64,000 bases of DNA from Pelagimonas sp. Its GTDB lineage: Bacteria > Pseudomonadota > Alphaproteobacteria > Rhodobacterales > Rhodobacteraceae. Position 1 is the first letter of the stretch. Every line of letters starts with the position of its first letter. Shown piece after piece: positions 33,221-42,960 of the stretch. The stretch lies in NCBI GenBank assembly GCA_025210345.1, contig JAOARX010000005.1, positions 59,216-123,215 of the forward strand. Direction: 5' to 3'. Under the pieces are notes generated by a model. The model was not told the origin of the DNA, made no database searches, and saw nothing but the letters and a program-made list of their open reading frames with translations. The translations under genes were made by a program, and so were the position numbers.

Positions 33221-36200
33221 ATGCATGTCATCTTTCGCGAAAGCCACGGGTTGGACGAAGCCGACACGCCGCAGGATCTGGGGCAAAGCCCGGCTGATCT
33301 GGTGGTGCTGTCCTTTTCCGACAGCGACCTTGGTGCCTTTGCGGCGGGATGGCATCGGGGCGGCGGTAAGGACGGTAAGCTGCCATCGCTGCGGCTTGCC
33401 AATCTGACCGCTTTGAAACATCCGCTCTCGGTCGACACCTACGTCGAGCAAACGCTGGAGGGGGCGAAAGGCATTCTGATCCGTTTGATCGGGGGCGTGC
33501 CCTATTGGCAATATGGCCTGCAACAGGTGCGCGATCTTGCGCAGCGCAAGGGAATTGCCCTCGCGGTGCTGCCTGCGGACGGTCGGGTGGACGAGCGGCT
33601 GGATGACTATGCGACACTGCCCGTGTCGACCCTGCGCAGGCTGTCAGAGTTGTGCGACACAGGCGGCGCCGTGGCGGCCCAGGCGGCGCTGGCCCAGATG
33701 GCGCTGGCCACGGGCCTATATGCCGGCCCGGTTATCGGCGCCAAAGACGTCCCCCGCATGGGCTGCTGGCGTCCCGACCGGGGGGTGGCCTGCCCCGCTG
33801 GCGGATGCGCCGATCCGCAAGGGTGCGGAACGGATGGTTTCAAAGAGATAGAGCAGGCCAACGTGCGCCCCCGATTGGCCATCGTGTTTTATCGCTCGTA
33901 TTTGGTGGCCGCAGATCTGGCTCCGATCGAAGCCCTGTTTGATGCGTTCGAGGGCCGTGGATATGACGTTCACGCGCTGTTTGTGCCCTCGCTCAAGGCC
34001 CCTGATGTCGCAGAGTGGCTGCGGGTGCGGATTGCGGCGCTGGGTCCCTGCGCAATTGTCAACGCCACAGCCTTCAGCGGCAAAACCGGTGACGGCGCAT
34101 CCCCGTTGGACATCGGCGGCGTGCCCGTGTTCCAAGTGGCGCTGGCGACATCAACCCATGACGCCTGGGCAGAAGCCGAACGGGGATTGTCCCCCGCCGA
34201 TCTCGCCATGCATGTGGTCTTGCCAGAAGTCGACGGGCGCATTCTGGGAGGGGTGATTTCCTTTAAGGAACCGGGGCCGCGCGACCCGGATCTGGAATTT
34301 GCGCGGTTCGAACACCGCCCGGTGGCGGAACGCATCAAAGCCGTGGCAGATCGCATCGAGGGCTGGCATCACTTGCAATCCAAACCCGCGTCTGATCGCC
34401 GGGTTGCATTGGTTCTGTCGACCTACCCCGGCAAAGACTGGAACATGGGGCATGCTGTGGGGTTGGATGCCCATGCGTCGACCCGTGCGATCCTGACGGA
34501 TCTTCAGGCGGCGGGATACGGGGTGGCCCCGGCTGATGAAACCATGGTCGAGACCCTTTTGGCGCGCTCGTTCACTTGGTCCCTTACGGACTACAAACGC
34601 GCCTTTGGGACGCTCGCGCAATCCATGCAGGACGATGTGATCGCGGTATGGGGCCAACCCGAAGAGGATATGGATGTCCGCGATGGCGCGTTTCATTTCG
34701 CCGCGATCAAACAGGGCAACGCCCTTGTTGCGCTGCAACCAGAACGCAGCCTGATCAAAACCCGGGAAGATGACTATCACGACACCTCGCGCACGCCGCG
34801 CCACGCCTATGTGGCGTTTTATCTGTGGCTGCAAACGCAGATTGATGCGCTGATCCATGTCGGGGCACATGGCACGCTTGAGTGGCTTCCGGGCAAGGCC
34901 GTTGCCCTATCTGATACCTGCTGGCCCGAGGTTCTGACCGGCAAGCTGCCTGTCATCTATCCCTTTATCGTCAATGACCCCGGCGAGGCCGCCCAGGCCA
35001 AACGCCGGATCGGGGCGGTCACGCTGGGGCATATCCCGCCCCCGCTGCGCGAAAGCGAAACGCCCGACCGCCTGGCCCGGCTAGAGGCGCTGCTGGATGA
35101 ATTCTCCAACGCCGACGGGCTTGACCCCAAGCGCCGCGACCGGTTGCAAGACGATATCCGCGCCGAGGCCCAGGCCCTGGGTGTCGAAAACGATCTGGGT
35201 CTTGATCGGGCCACCAGCACCGCCGAAGCCATCACACGCATTGACCGTTTTGTCTGCGATATCAAAGAAAGCCAATTCGGCGAGGGTCTTCATATCTGGG
35301 GCAGACCGCCAAAGGACGTAGATCCGGAAACCAGCCATGCCAGCGCCTGCGAGCACCAAGCGTTGCTGGATGCGCTGGACGGCAAACGGATCGATGCCGG
35401 GCCAAGCGGATCGCCCTATCGCGGGCGGCGCGACGTGCTGCCGACGGGTCGCAATATCTTTACCACGGATCCCAGATCCGTCCCGACACGCGCGGCCCAT
35501 GCGCAGGGTGTGAAACTGGCCGAAGAACTGGTGCGCAGGCATCTGCAGGACGAAGGCGACTGGCCGCGCGGCTTGATCGTTGATCTGTGGGGGTCGGCCA
35601 CCATGCGCACCGCCGGAGAAGAATTCGCGATGGCCCTGCATCTTTTGGGGGTGAAGCCGGTGTGGGACAAGGGATCCGAGCGCGTGTCCGGCGTCGAGAT
35701 CCTGCCGATTGCCGAACTTGATCGCCCCCGCATCGACGTGACGCTGCGCGTGTCCGGATTGTTCCGCGATGTGTTCCCCACCTTGTCGGCCCTGTTTGGG
35801 CAGGCGATCCGTGCGTTGGCGGCCCGGGATGAGGCCGACGACTGGAACCCCTATGTGGGGCGCGCCGATCTGGCGCGGGTCTATGGTCCCGCTCCGGGCA
35901 GTTTTGGTCTTGGGATGGGGGACACCCTCGAAGACTATTCGGATGAGGGGCGCAGGCGCGCGGGCGAGGCCTGGCTTAACGCAAGCGCATGGGCGCTTGA
36001 TGGGGACAAGGTCGTTCGTAACGAAGACGGAATCCGCGCGCGGGTCTCGGATGCAGACAGCTTTGTGCATTTGCAGGATCTGCCCGAGACCGATCTTTTG
36101 TTGGCGTCGGATTACGCGGCGCATGAGGCGGGCTTTGCCGCTGCGCAAAAGATCACCGGGGGCAAGGCCGCGCTTTATCACCTGGACAACACCGATCCGA

Positions 36201-36556
36201 ACCAGCCCCGCGCCCGCGCCTTGCCCGAAGAAATCGCGCGCGTTGTGCAGGCCCGCGCTGCAAACCCGCATTGGATCAACGGGATGAAGGCGCATGGTTT
36301 CCGCGGGGCTGCCGAAATCGCGGCCACGCTGGACCACATGGCCGCCTTTGCGCATTTGGCCGGGGTTGTATCCCCTCATCTGTTCGATCTCTATTTTGAT
36401 GTGACCCTGGGCGACGAAGACACCGCCCGGTTTCTTGAACAGGAAAACCCTCAGGCCTACGCGGCGATGCAGGGCCGCTTTGCCGCGTTGCATGAGGCGG
36501 GTCTTTGGCGCACAAGACGGAATTCCATTCTGGCAGAACTGGAGAGTCGATCATGA
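33221..36556 (+). CDS. cobN: Cobaltochelatase subunit CobN
   Basis: 1111 residues. CobN is the large, substrate-binding subunit of the ATP-dependent cobaltochelatase that inserts Co2+ into hydrogenobyrinic acid a,c-diamide. The conserved core is visible (HVGAHGTLEWLPGKAVALSD, VYPFIVNDPGE-like, and YRGRRDVLPTGRNIFTTDPR). It is shorter than the ~1275-aa Pseudomonas denitrificans protein. The partner AAA+/VWA subunits CobS and CobT are not in this window. Its TGA overlaps the cobG ATG (ATGA). Confidence 0.96.
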   Translation: MHVIFRESHGLDEADTPQDLGQSPADLVVLSFSDSDLGAFAAGWHRGGGKDGKLPSLRLANLTALKHPLSVDTYVEQTLEGAKGILIRLIGGVPYWQYGLQQVRDLAQRKGIALAVLPADGRVDERLDDYATLPVSTLRRLSELCDTGGAVAAQAALAQMALATGLYAGPVIGAKDVPRMGCWRPDRGVACPAGGCADPQGCGTDGFKEIEQANVRPRLAIVFYRSYLVAADLAPIEALFDAFEGRGYDVHALFVPSLKAPDVAEWLRVRIAALGPCAIVNATAFSGKTGDGASPLDIGGVPVFQVALATSTHDAWAEAERGLSPADLAMHVVLPEVDGRILGGVISFKEPGPRDPDLEFARFEHRPVAERIKAVADRIEGWHHLQSKPASDRRVALVLSTYPGKDWNMGHAVGLDAHASTRAILTDLQAAGYGVAPADETMVETLLARSFTWSLTDYKRAFGTLAQSMQDDVIAVWGQPEEDMDVRDGAFHFAAIKQGNALVALQPERSLIKTREDDYHDTSRTPRHAYVAFYLWLQTQIDALIHVGAHGTLEWLPGKAVALSDTCWPEVLTGKLPVIYPFIVNDPGEAAQAKRRIGAVTLGHIPPPLRESETPDRLARLEALLDEFSNADGLDPKRRDRLQDDIRAEAQALGVENDLGLDRATSTAEAITRIDRFVCDIKESQFGEGLHIWGRPPKDVDPETSHASACEHQALLDALDGKRIDAGPSGSPYRGRRDVLPTGRNIFTTDPRSVPTRAAHAQGVKLAEELVRRHLQDEGDWPRGLIVDLWGSATMRTAGEEFAMALHLLGVKPVWDKGSERVSGVEILPIAELDRPRIDVTLRVSGLFRDVFPTLSALFGQAIRALAARDEADDWNPYVGRADLARVYGPAPGSFGLGMGDTLEDYSDEGRRRAGEAWLNASAWALDGDKVVRNEDGIRARVSDADSFVHLQDLPETDLLLASDYAAHEAGFAAAQKITGGKAALYHLDNTDPNQPRARALPEEIARVVQARAANPHWINGMKAHGFRGAAEIAATLDHMAAFAHLAGVVSPHLFDLYFDVTLGDEDTARFLEQENPQAYAAMQGRFAALHEAGLWRTRRNSILAELESRS

Positions 36557-37692
36557 GCGTCGGACCTTCCGTCAAGGGCTGGTGCCCCGGTGCTTTCAAA
36601 CCGATGATGTCCGGCGACGGGCTGGTGGTGCGTATACGTCCCCGGCTGGTGCGTCTGGACGCCTGGCAGGTGCTGGGGCTGTGTGCCTTGGCCATTGAAT
36701 ACGGCAGTGGTTTTCTGGATCTTACCAATCGCGCCAATCTGCAAATCCGCGGTGTGGCCGAGGCAGACCACGACGCCCTGCTTGCCGGTCTGGCCGAATT
36801 GGACCTGCTGGACGAAGATCCCAGCCTTGAGGGCCGGCGGAACATCCTGATGGCCCCGCTGTGGCGCGAGGGCAATGTCACCCATCGGATCACATCGGCA
36901 CTGTTGAAAACGCTGCCCATTCTGCCCGATCTGCCTGCCAAGTTCGGTTTCGCCGTCGATACCGGCCCAGACCCGCGCCTGCAAAAGGATTCGGCAGATA
37001 TCCGCGTTGAGCAATCTGAAAACGGCTTGGTCATCCGGGCGGACGGTGCACTGGCGGGTCGCCCCGTCACCGAACCCGAAGTCATCCCCGCCATTTTGGA
37101 AATGGTCCATTGGTTTAACGACCACCGCACGCCCGAACGCCGCCGCATGGCCAAGGTGTTGGAAACCATCGCCCTGCCGGAGGGCTGGACCACCACGCCT
37201 CCGCGCGCTCAGGGGGCGCCACTTGGGATCGGCCCCTGCAAGAATGGCAGTTTCGAAGGCGTTGCACTGGGCGCACCCTTTGGCCAAATCGGCGCGCAGG
37301 ACCTTTTGGATGTCATGGGGCAGACCGGGGCCACGGCGCTACGCGTCACACCTTGGCGGCTGTTCATTCTCGAAGGTGTTCCCATGCCGGAAACGCCGTT
37401 GTTCGTGACCACGCCCAATGACCCGCTGTTGCGCGTCGATGCCTGCCCGGGCGCGCCCTACTGTCCCTCTTCATCCGTCGAAACCCGTGATGTTGCACGC
37501 GCCGTCGCCAGCGCGACCAAGGGAACAACCCACGTCTCGGGCTGCTCAAAAGGCTGCGCCCGCGCCCGCGCCGCTGATGTCACCTATGTTGGCCACGACG
37601 GTGTTTTTGACCTTGTTGAACGGGGGTGCGCATGGGATGCCCCCCTCCAAACCGGGCTGGTGCCCGATGACCTTATCGCCAAACGGATCTGA
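36553..37692 (+). CDS. cobG: Precorrin-3B synthase CobG
   Basis: 379 residues. CobG is the oxygen-dependent monooxygenase that makes precorrin-3B, and it defines the aerobic pathway. It is related to sulfite/nitrite reductases. The [4Fe-4S]-binding cysteines are Cys298 and Cys304 (ACPGAPYC) and Cys331 and Cys335 (SGCSKGC). The N-terminal WCPGAFKPMMSGDG is conserved. ATGA overlap with cobN. Confidence 0.95.
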   Translation: MSVGPSVKGWCPGAFKPMMSGDGLVVRIRPRLVRLDAWQVLGLCALAIEYGSGFLDLTNRANLQIRGVAEADHDALLAGLAELDLLDEDPSLEGRRNILMAPLWREGNVTHRITSALLKTLPILPDLPAKFGFAVDTGPDPRLQKDSADIRVEQSENGLVIRADGALAGRPVTEPEVIPAILEMVHWFNDHRTPERRRMAKVLETIALPEGWTTTPPRAQGAPLGIGPCKNGSFEGVALGAPFGQIGAQDLLDVMGQTGATALRVTPWRLFILEGVPMPETPLFVTTPNDPLLRVDACPGAPYCPSSSVETRDVARAVASATKGTTHVSGCSKGCARARAADVTYVGHDGVFDLVERGCAWDAPLQTGLVPDDLIAKRI

Positions 37693-37695
37693 GCT

Positions 37696-38328
37696 TTGAC
37701 CAAATACACATACGAAACCGATGGGGCCGCGATCTACAAGCAGTCCTTTGCAACCATTCGCTCAGAAGCGAACCTCGGGCGGTTTACCCCGGATGAGGAA
37801 CTGATCGCCGTGCGCATGATCCACGCGGCTGGCATGGTGGGCCTTGAGGAACACGTGCGATTTTCGCCCGATTTCGCGGTCGCCGCCCGTACCGCGCTGG
37901 AAAACGGCGCCCCCATCCTGTGCGATGCACGCATGGTTTCTGAAGGCGTAACCCGCAAGCGCCTGCCCGCCGACAATGAGGTAATCTGCACGCTTTGGGC
38001 CGATGGCATTCATGACCTGGCCAAAGAGATGTCGAACACCCGTTCCGCAGCCGCACTTGAGCTGTGGCGCCCGCATCTGCAGGGGGCCGTGGTCGCAATC
38101 GGCAACGCCCCCACCGCACTGTTTCACCTGTTGAACATGTTGCAAGCCCCCGACTGCCCGCGCCCCGCTGCGATCATCGGCTGCCCGGTGGGCTTTGTCG
38201 GCGCGGTTGAAAGCAAAGACGCGCTTTGGGCGGATCAACCGGTGCCCTGTTGCATCGTCGAAGGGCGATTGGGTGGCTCGGCCATCACGGTCGCAGCCAT
38301 CAACGCAATCGCGAGTCGCGTAGAATGA
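37696..38328 (+). CDS. cobH: Precorrin-8X methylmutase CobH
   Basis: 210 residues from TTG 37696, three bases after the cobG stop. CobH moves the methyl group from C11 to C12 to give hydrogenobyrinic acid. The catalytic His43 (MIHAAGMVGLEEHVRF) and IGNAPTALF are conserved. The TTG start may limit translation. ATGA overlap with cobI. Confidence 0.95.
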   Translation: MTKYTYETDGAAIYKQSFATIRSEANLGRFTPDEELIAVRMIHAAGMVGLEEHVRFSPDFAVAARTALENGAPILCDARMVSEGVTRKRLPADNEVICTLWADGIHDLAKEMSNTRSAAALELWRPHLQGAVVAIGNAPTALFHLLNMLQAPDCPRPAAIIGCPVGFVGAVESKDALWADQPVPCCIVEGRLGGSAITVAAINAIASRVE

Positions 38329-39053
38329 CGTCGGGAACCATATACGGTGTGGGCCTGGGGCCGGGTGATCCGGATCTGATGACGGTCAAGGCGCACCGCC
38401 TTTTGACCGGCGCCAAACACGTCGCCTTTTTCCGCAAGGCCGGGCGATCCGGTCGCGCACGGCAGATCGTCGAAGGCATGCTACCCACAGGGGTGATCGA
38501 GTTCGCGATGGAGTATCCCGTCACAACCGAGATCCCTCTGACCGATCCGCGCTATAACGAAGTGCTGTCCGAGTTTTACGCCAAGTGTACCGCGCATCTA
38601 CGCGAATTGGCGCTGGCTGGCGAGGATGTTGTGGTTCTGTGCGAAGGCGATCCGTTCTTTTATGGCTCGTTCATGCACCTCTACACCCGTTTGAAAGACG
38701 ATGTTGCGGTGGATGTCGTCCCTGCCATCACTGGCATGAGCGCTGCCTGGACCGCCACGGGTGCTCCGATCACATGGGGCGACGATGTGCTTTCGGTGCT
38801 CATGGGGACGCTGGACAAAGAGACCCTGACCAAACGCATGCTAGATGCCGATGCCATCGTCGTGATGAAGATCGGTCGTCATCTGGACAAGGTCCGCGAT
38901 GCGCTGCGTACAGCTGGAAAGTACGACCGCGCATGGATCGTGCAATATGCCGCAATGGAGGGGCAGACGGTGCAGAAACTCGCCGATCTCGAGGGCAAAG
39001 TGACCCCGTATTTCTCGATCGTGATCGTGCATGGCGAGGGGCGCAGACCATGA
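38325..39053 (+). CDS. cobI: Precorrin-2 C20-methyltransferase CobI
   Basis: 242 residues with the tetrapyrrole methylase fold: GVGLGPGDPDLMTVKA, then CEGDPFFYGSFMHLYTRL. It methylates C20 of precorrin-2 with S-adenosylmethionine, giving precorrin-3A for CobG. The ATG overlaps the cobH stop and its own stop overlaps the cobJ start. Confidence 0.95.
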   Translation: MTSGTIYGVGLGPGDPDLMTVKAHRLLTGAKHVAFFRKAGRSGRARQIVEGMLPTGVIEFAMEYPVTTEIPLTDPRYNEVLSEFYAKCTAHLRELALAGEDVVVLCEGDPFFYGSFMHLYTRLKDDVAVDVVPAITGMSAAWTATGAPITWGDDVLSVLMGTLDKETLTKRMLDADAIVVMKIGRHLDKVRDALRTAGKYDRAWIVQYAAMEGQTVQKLADLEGKVTPYFSIVIVHGEGRRP

Positions 39054-39802
39054 CCGGCTGGGTGAAAATCGCGGGGCTGGGACCCGGCGCAGAGGATCTG
39101 GTGACACCGCAGGTTCACGAGGCGCTGACCGAGGCCACCGATGTGGTGGGCTATATCCCCTATGTCGCGCGTGTGGCGGAACGCCCCGGACTGACGCTGC
39201 ATCCCAGCGACAACCGCGTGGAAATTGACCGCTCGCGCCATGCGCTTGAAATGGCGGCACAGGGGAAACGCGTTGTCGTGGTCTCTTCGGGGGATCCCGG
39301 CGTCTTTGCCATGGCCGCCGCCGTGTTCGAAGCGGTCGAGGCCGGTCCAGACACATGGCGCGACCTTGAGATCGAGGTGCTTCCCGGGATCACCGCGATG
39401 CTGGCCGCATCCGCCCGCGCGGGTGCGCCACTGGGTCATGACTTTTGCGCCATCAACCTGTCGGACAATCTGAAGCCCTGGGATCTGATCGAAAAGCGTC
39501 TGCGCCTTGCGGCCGAGGGCGATTTCGCCATGGCCTTTTACAATCCCCGTTCGAAATCCCGGCCACAAGGGTTCGAGCGTACCCTGGACATCCTCAAAGA
39601 GGCCTGCGGCGACAACCGCCCGGTGATCTTTGCCCGCGCCGTAAGCACACCCAACGAAGAAATCCGCGTGGTTCCCTTGCAGGACACCGCCCCGGACATG
39701 GCTGATATGCGCACCATGGTGATCGTCGGATCTTCGCGCACACGGATCATCGCGCGTGACGGCGCGCCGATCATCTACACGCCCAGGTCAACTCCTCAAT
39801 GA
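39050..39802 (+). CDS. cobJ: Precorrin-3B C17-methyltransferase CobJ
   Basis: 250 residues. IAGLGPGAEDLVTPQVHEAL and SSGDPGVFAMAAAVFEA are the methylase motifs; FYNPRSKSRPQGFER is typical of CobJ/CbiH. It methylates C17 and catalyses ring contraction to precorrin-4. ATGA overlap with cobI. Its last seven bases overlap the 3' end of the antisense-oriented cobK. Confidence 0.95.
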   Translation: MTGWVKIAGLGPGAEDLVTPQVHEALTEATDVVGYIPYVARVAERPGLTLHPSDNRVEIDRSRHALEMAAQGKRVVVVSSGDPGVFAMAAAVFEAVEAGPDTWRDLEIEVLPGITAMLAASARAGAPLGHDFCAINLSDNLKPWDLIEKRLRLAAEGDFAMAFYNPRSKSRPQGFERTLDILKEACGDNRPVIFARAVSTPNEEIRVVPLQDTAPDMADMRTMVIVGSSRTRIIARDGAPIIYTPRSTPQ

Positions 39803-40530
39803 GCCAGCCAGTCCATCACCCCCTGCACGTGATGCACCTGCGCCCTTTGGGGCAGATCGGGCCGATCAATCATGATCACCGGCAGGCCCAGCGCGCGCGC
39901 CGCCAGGATTTTGGATTTCGCACCGTTCCCACCCGCGTTCTTGGACACGATGGCACGGATATCGTGCCGGCGCATCAGCGCGATGTCGTCATCCACGTTG
40001 AACGGACCTCGGGCGATCAGGGCGTGGTGGTTTGGAAAGGGCAATGGCCCCTCCGGGGAATCGACCAGCCGCAACAGGTAGAAATGGGCGGGATTAACGG
40101 CAAAGGCCTCAAGATGCATGCGCCCAACCGCCAGCATCACACGGGTTGGCGCCTGATCCAATGCGCGCACCGCGCCGTCGATGTCAGGCACATGCTGCCA
40201 ACGGTCGCCCGCTTCGGCGGTCCAGGGGGCGCGGGTCAAGGCCATCAACGGCACGTCGACCTCGGCACAGGCAATGACCGCATTCTTGCTCATCTGCGCG
40301 GCGAACGGGTGGGTCGCATCAATCACATGTGTGATACCCTGCGCACGAATATAGTCAGCCAGGCCCGCAGCCCCGCCAAAGCCCCCCACACGCTGGGGCA
40401 ATCCCAAATCCACCGGATTGCGTGTGCGCCCGGCATAGGACAACACCCCATGCAACCGCGCGTCAACCACCGCCTGGCACAGGGCGCGTGCCTCGGTTGT
40501 GCCACCCAGGATCAAAAGGTTCGGGGACAT
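39796..40530 (-). CDS. cobK: Precorrin-6A reductase CobK, on the opposite strand within the operon
   Basis: 244 residues beginning MSPNLLILGGTTEARALCQA, with the GGTTEAR dinucleotide-binding motif and DATHPFAAQMSKNA. It reduces precorrin-6A to dihydro-precorrin-6X with NADPH. An AAGGAG Shine-Dalgarno lies at 40539-40544, inside the first codons of cobL on the other strand. The cobK and cobL start codons share bases 40529-40530. All neighbouring cob genes read right, so the cobK promoter must lie within cobL. Confidence 0.95.
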   Translation of the reverse strand: MSPNLLILGGTTEARALCQAVVDARLHGVLSYAGRTRNPVDLGLPQRVGGFGGAAGLADYIRAQGITHVIDATHPFAAQMSKNAVIACAEVDVPLMALTRAPWTAEAGDRWQHVPDIDGAVRALDQAPTRVMLAVGRMHLEAFAVNPAHFYLLRLVDSPEGPLPFPNHHALIARGPFNVDDDIALMRRHDIRAIVSKNAGGNGAKSKILAARALGLPVIMIDRPDLPQRAQVHHVQGVMDWLAH

Positions 40531-41728
40531 GGATAAAGCTCCTTGGTTGACGATCATCGGCCTGGGCGAAGATGGCCCGGACGGTCTGTCCCGCGCAAGC
40601 CTCGACGCGCTGGAACAGGCGGATGTGGTGATGGGACCACCCCGACATCTGTCGCTTTTGCCCGATGTGCAAGCGGAAATCATTGCCTGGCCCGTGCCCT
40701 TCGCAGATGGGGTCGAGCAGCTTATGGGGCTGCGTGGGCAAAAGGTGGTTGCGCTGGCTTCGGGGGATCCGTTTTGGTTCGGAGCGGGCAGCGTTCTGGT
40801 GCGGCAGCTTGAACCAAATGAGTGGCAGGCCTTTCCCGGAGCGTCGTGCTTTTCCATGGTGGCCGCGCGCATGGGCTGGCCACTGGAAAACACCGCCTGC
40901 CTCGGCCTGCATGCCGCCCCGTTGACCCGCCTGCGCCCCCTTCTGGCCGAAGGATCCCGTGCGATCATAACCCTGCGCGATGGCAACATGGTTCGAGAGC
41001 TCACAGGTTTTCTGGCGGGCGCAGGGTTTGGCGGCAGTCTTGTCACCACGTTTGAATCTCTGGGTGGCCCGCGTGAGGCGCAAAAGGCGTTTACTGTAAA
41101 CGCCTTTCCGTCAGACGAAAGCTTTGCCCATCCCATCTGCGCCGCGCTGGAGATGAAGGGCAGCAGGGCGATCCCCCTGGCGTCGGGGCGCCCCGACGCA
41201 ACCTTTGACAGTGACGGTCAGATCACCAAGCGCCCAGTCCGTGCACTTACCCTCTCGGCCCTGGCTCCGCGCCCGCATGAGCACCTGTGGGACATCGGCG
41301 GTGGCTCTGGGTCGATTGGCATCGAATGGCTTTGGACGCATCCAACCCTGACGGCAACCGCGATCGAGCCCCGCACAGACCGCGCAGAGCGTATCGCGCA
41401 AAACGCGTTGAATTTGGGGGTGGATCGTCTTGTCGTCGTGAACGGCCAAGCCCCCGAGGCGCTTTGTGATCTGGCAAAACCCGATGTGGTTTTTATCGGC
41501 GGGGGACTAAGCCAAACCCTGTTGGATTGGCTTTTCAGCCATCTTGCCCCGGGCACACGGCTTGTGGCCAATGCTGTCACCTTGGAAAGCGAAGCCCTGC
41601 TGATCACGGCCCAGGCCCAACACGGCGGCGATCTGTTGCGCGCTGAGCTGTCTCAGGCAGCTGCGCTTGGCCCCCGTCGGGGTTGGAAAGCCGCCTACCC
41701 GATTGTTCAATGGAGCGTGACACTATGA
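40529..41728 (+). CDS. cobL: Precorrin-6Y C5,15-methyltransferase (decarboxylating) CobL
   Basis: 399 residues. This is the fused form: an N-terminal CbiE-like methylase (IIGLGEDGPDGLSRASL, ASGDPFWFGAGSVL) and a C-terminal CbiT-like SAM domain from ~205 (WDIGGGSGSIGIEWLW). It methylates C5 and C15 and removes the acetate carboxyl at C12. Its start codon overlaps that of cobK head-to-head. It ends with ATGA into cobE. Confidence 0.95.
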   Translation: MDKAPWLTIIGLGEDGPDGLSRASLDALEQADVVMGPPRHLSLLPDVQAEIIAWPVPFADGVEQLMGLRGQKVVALASGDPFWFGAGSVLVRQLEPNEWQAFPGASCFSMVAARMGWPLENTACLGLHAAPLTRLRPLLAEGSRAIITLRDGNMVRELTGFLAGAGFGGSLVTTFESLGGPREAQKAFTVNAFPSDESFAHPICAALEMKGSRAIPLASGRPDATFDSDGQITKRPVRALTLSALAPRPHEHLWDIGGGSGSIGIEWLWTHPTLTATAIEPRTDRAERIAQNALNLGVDRLVVVNGQAPEALCDLAKPDVVFIGGGLSQTLLDWLFSHLAPGTRLVANAVTLESEALLITAQAQHGGDLLRAELSQAAALGPRRGWKAAYPIVQWSVTL

Positions 41729-42087
41729 TTGTCGCAGGGTTCGGATATCGCGCCGGTGCCAGCCTGGAAAGCCTGTTGGATGCTTATACCCTGGCGGGCG
41801 CAGGCGCAGGTATCGCCGCCACGGCGCATGACAAGGCGCGCGGTTTCCTGTTCGAAGAGTTCGCCCAGACACAGGCCCTGCGCATTGTGCCGGTCCATCC
41901 CCAGGCGTTGGAAACGCAAGACACCGTCACGCAATCCCAAGCCTCATCAGAGGCACGAAGGACCGGAAGTGTCGCCGAGGCCGCTGCCCTCGCCGCTGCC
42001 GGACCGGGAGCGCGGCTGATCACCCCCCGCGTGATTTCAACAGACAAAATGGCCACCTGTGCCTTGGCCATCGGAGACCCGACATGA
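41725..42087 (+). CDS. cobE: Cobalamin biosynthesis protein CobE
   Basis: 120 residues, similar to the C-terminal part of CbiG. It begins [20 protein letters not shown], with [20 protein letters not shown] near the end. Its exact role in the aerobic pathway is unresolved. Both ends overlap neighbours by ATGA. Confidence 0.88.
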   Translation: MIVAGFGYRAGASLESLLDAYTLAGAGAGIAATAHDKARGFLFEEFAQTQALRIVPVHPQALETQDTVTQSQASSEARRTGSVAEAAALAAAGPGARLITPRVISTDKMATCALAIGDPT

Positions 42088-42878
42088 CAGTTCACTTTAT
42101 TGGCGCCGGACCGGGCGCGCCCGACCTTCTGACCCTGCGTGGTCGCGATTTGATCGCATCGTGCCCGGTGTGCCTATACGCTGGTTCACTCGTACCCGAG
42201 GCGATTCTCGGCCATTGTCCCAAAGGGGCCCGGATCGTGAACACCGCCCCTATGAACCTTGACCAGATCATGGATGAAATCCGTGCGGCGCACGCCGATG
42301 GGCTTGATGTGGTGCGGCTGCATTCCGGTGATTTGTCCGTTTGGTCCGCCATGGGCGAACAATTGCGGCGCCTGCGCGAAGAGGACATCCCCTTTTCGGT
42401 CACCCCGGGTGTTCCATCGTTTGCGGCCGCCGCGGCCTCTTTGGGGACCGAGCTGACCTTGCCGGGGCTTGCGCAATCGGTTGTCCTGACCCGCACGCCG
42501 GGGCGTGCCTCGTCAATGCCCGAAGGCGAGAGCCTCAAGAACTTTGCCGCCACCGGCGCCACATTGGCAATCCACCTGTCTATCCAGAACCTCGGGACCG
42601 TCGTGGGCGATCTCAGCCCCGCATATGGGGCCGACTGCCCGGTTGCCGTGGTCTATCGCGCCAGCTGGCCGGATGAGCAGATCATTCGCGGCACCCTGAG
42701 TGATATTCAAAACAAACTGGGCGAGGACATCACCCGCACCGCGCTGATCCTTGTGGGACCGGCGCTGGCGGGCGAAGGGTTTGACGAAAGCTGCCTCTAT
42801 GCAACCGACTATGATCGCCGCTATCGCCCACAAAGCGCGCAAAGCCCCTGGGCCAGCTGGCAGCACGGCGATGATTGA
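42084..42878 (+). CDS. cobM: Precorrin-4 C11-methyltransferase CobM
   Basis: 264 residues. [31 protein letters not shown] and [16 protein letters not shown] are characteristic of CobM/CbiF. It methylates C11 of precorrin-4 to give precorrin-5, the substrate of CobF. ATGA overlap with cobE. An 82-base gap, with a GGGGC/GCCCC hairpin, separates it from cobB. Confidence 0.95.
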   Translation: MTVHFIGAGPGAPDLLTLRGRDLIASCPVCLYAGSLVPEAILGHCPKGARIVNTAPMNLDQIMDEIRAAHADGLDVVRLHSGDLSVWSAMGEQLRRLREEDIPFSVTPGVPSFAAAAASLGTELTLPGLAQSVVLTRTPGRASSMPEGESLKNFAATGATLAIHLSIQNLGTVVGDLSPAYGADCPVAVVYRASWPDEQIIRGTLSDIQNKLGEDITRTALILVGPALAGEGFDESCLYATDYDRRYRPQSAQSPWASWQHGDD

Positions 42879-42960
42879 GACCGGGTTGGGGGCGCGGCCC
42901 CTGATCGCCTCTGGCGACCTCCCCGGGAAATTTTGAGACAGAAAAGCAAAGGCGCATGAG

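Noticed and set aside
35081..36493. A 470-codon minus-strand frame
   Set aside because: Antisense to cobN and without any known motif.
33221..36556. Possible truncation of CobN (shorter than the Pseudomonas denitrificans protein)
   Set aside because: The core motifs and both ends look intact and the gene is coupled to cobG; the shorter length is more likely a family variant.
42889..42912. GGGGC/GCCCC hairpin between cobM and cobB
   Set aside because: Short, with no T-run, in a gap of 82 bases within an operon; probably chance in GC-rich DNA.
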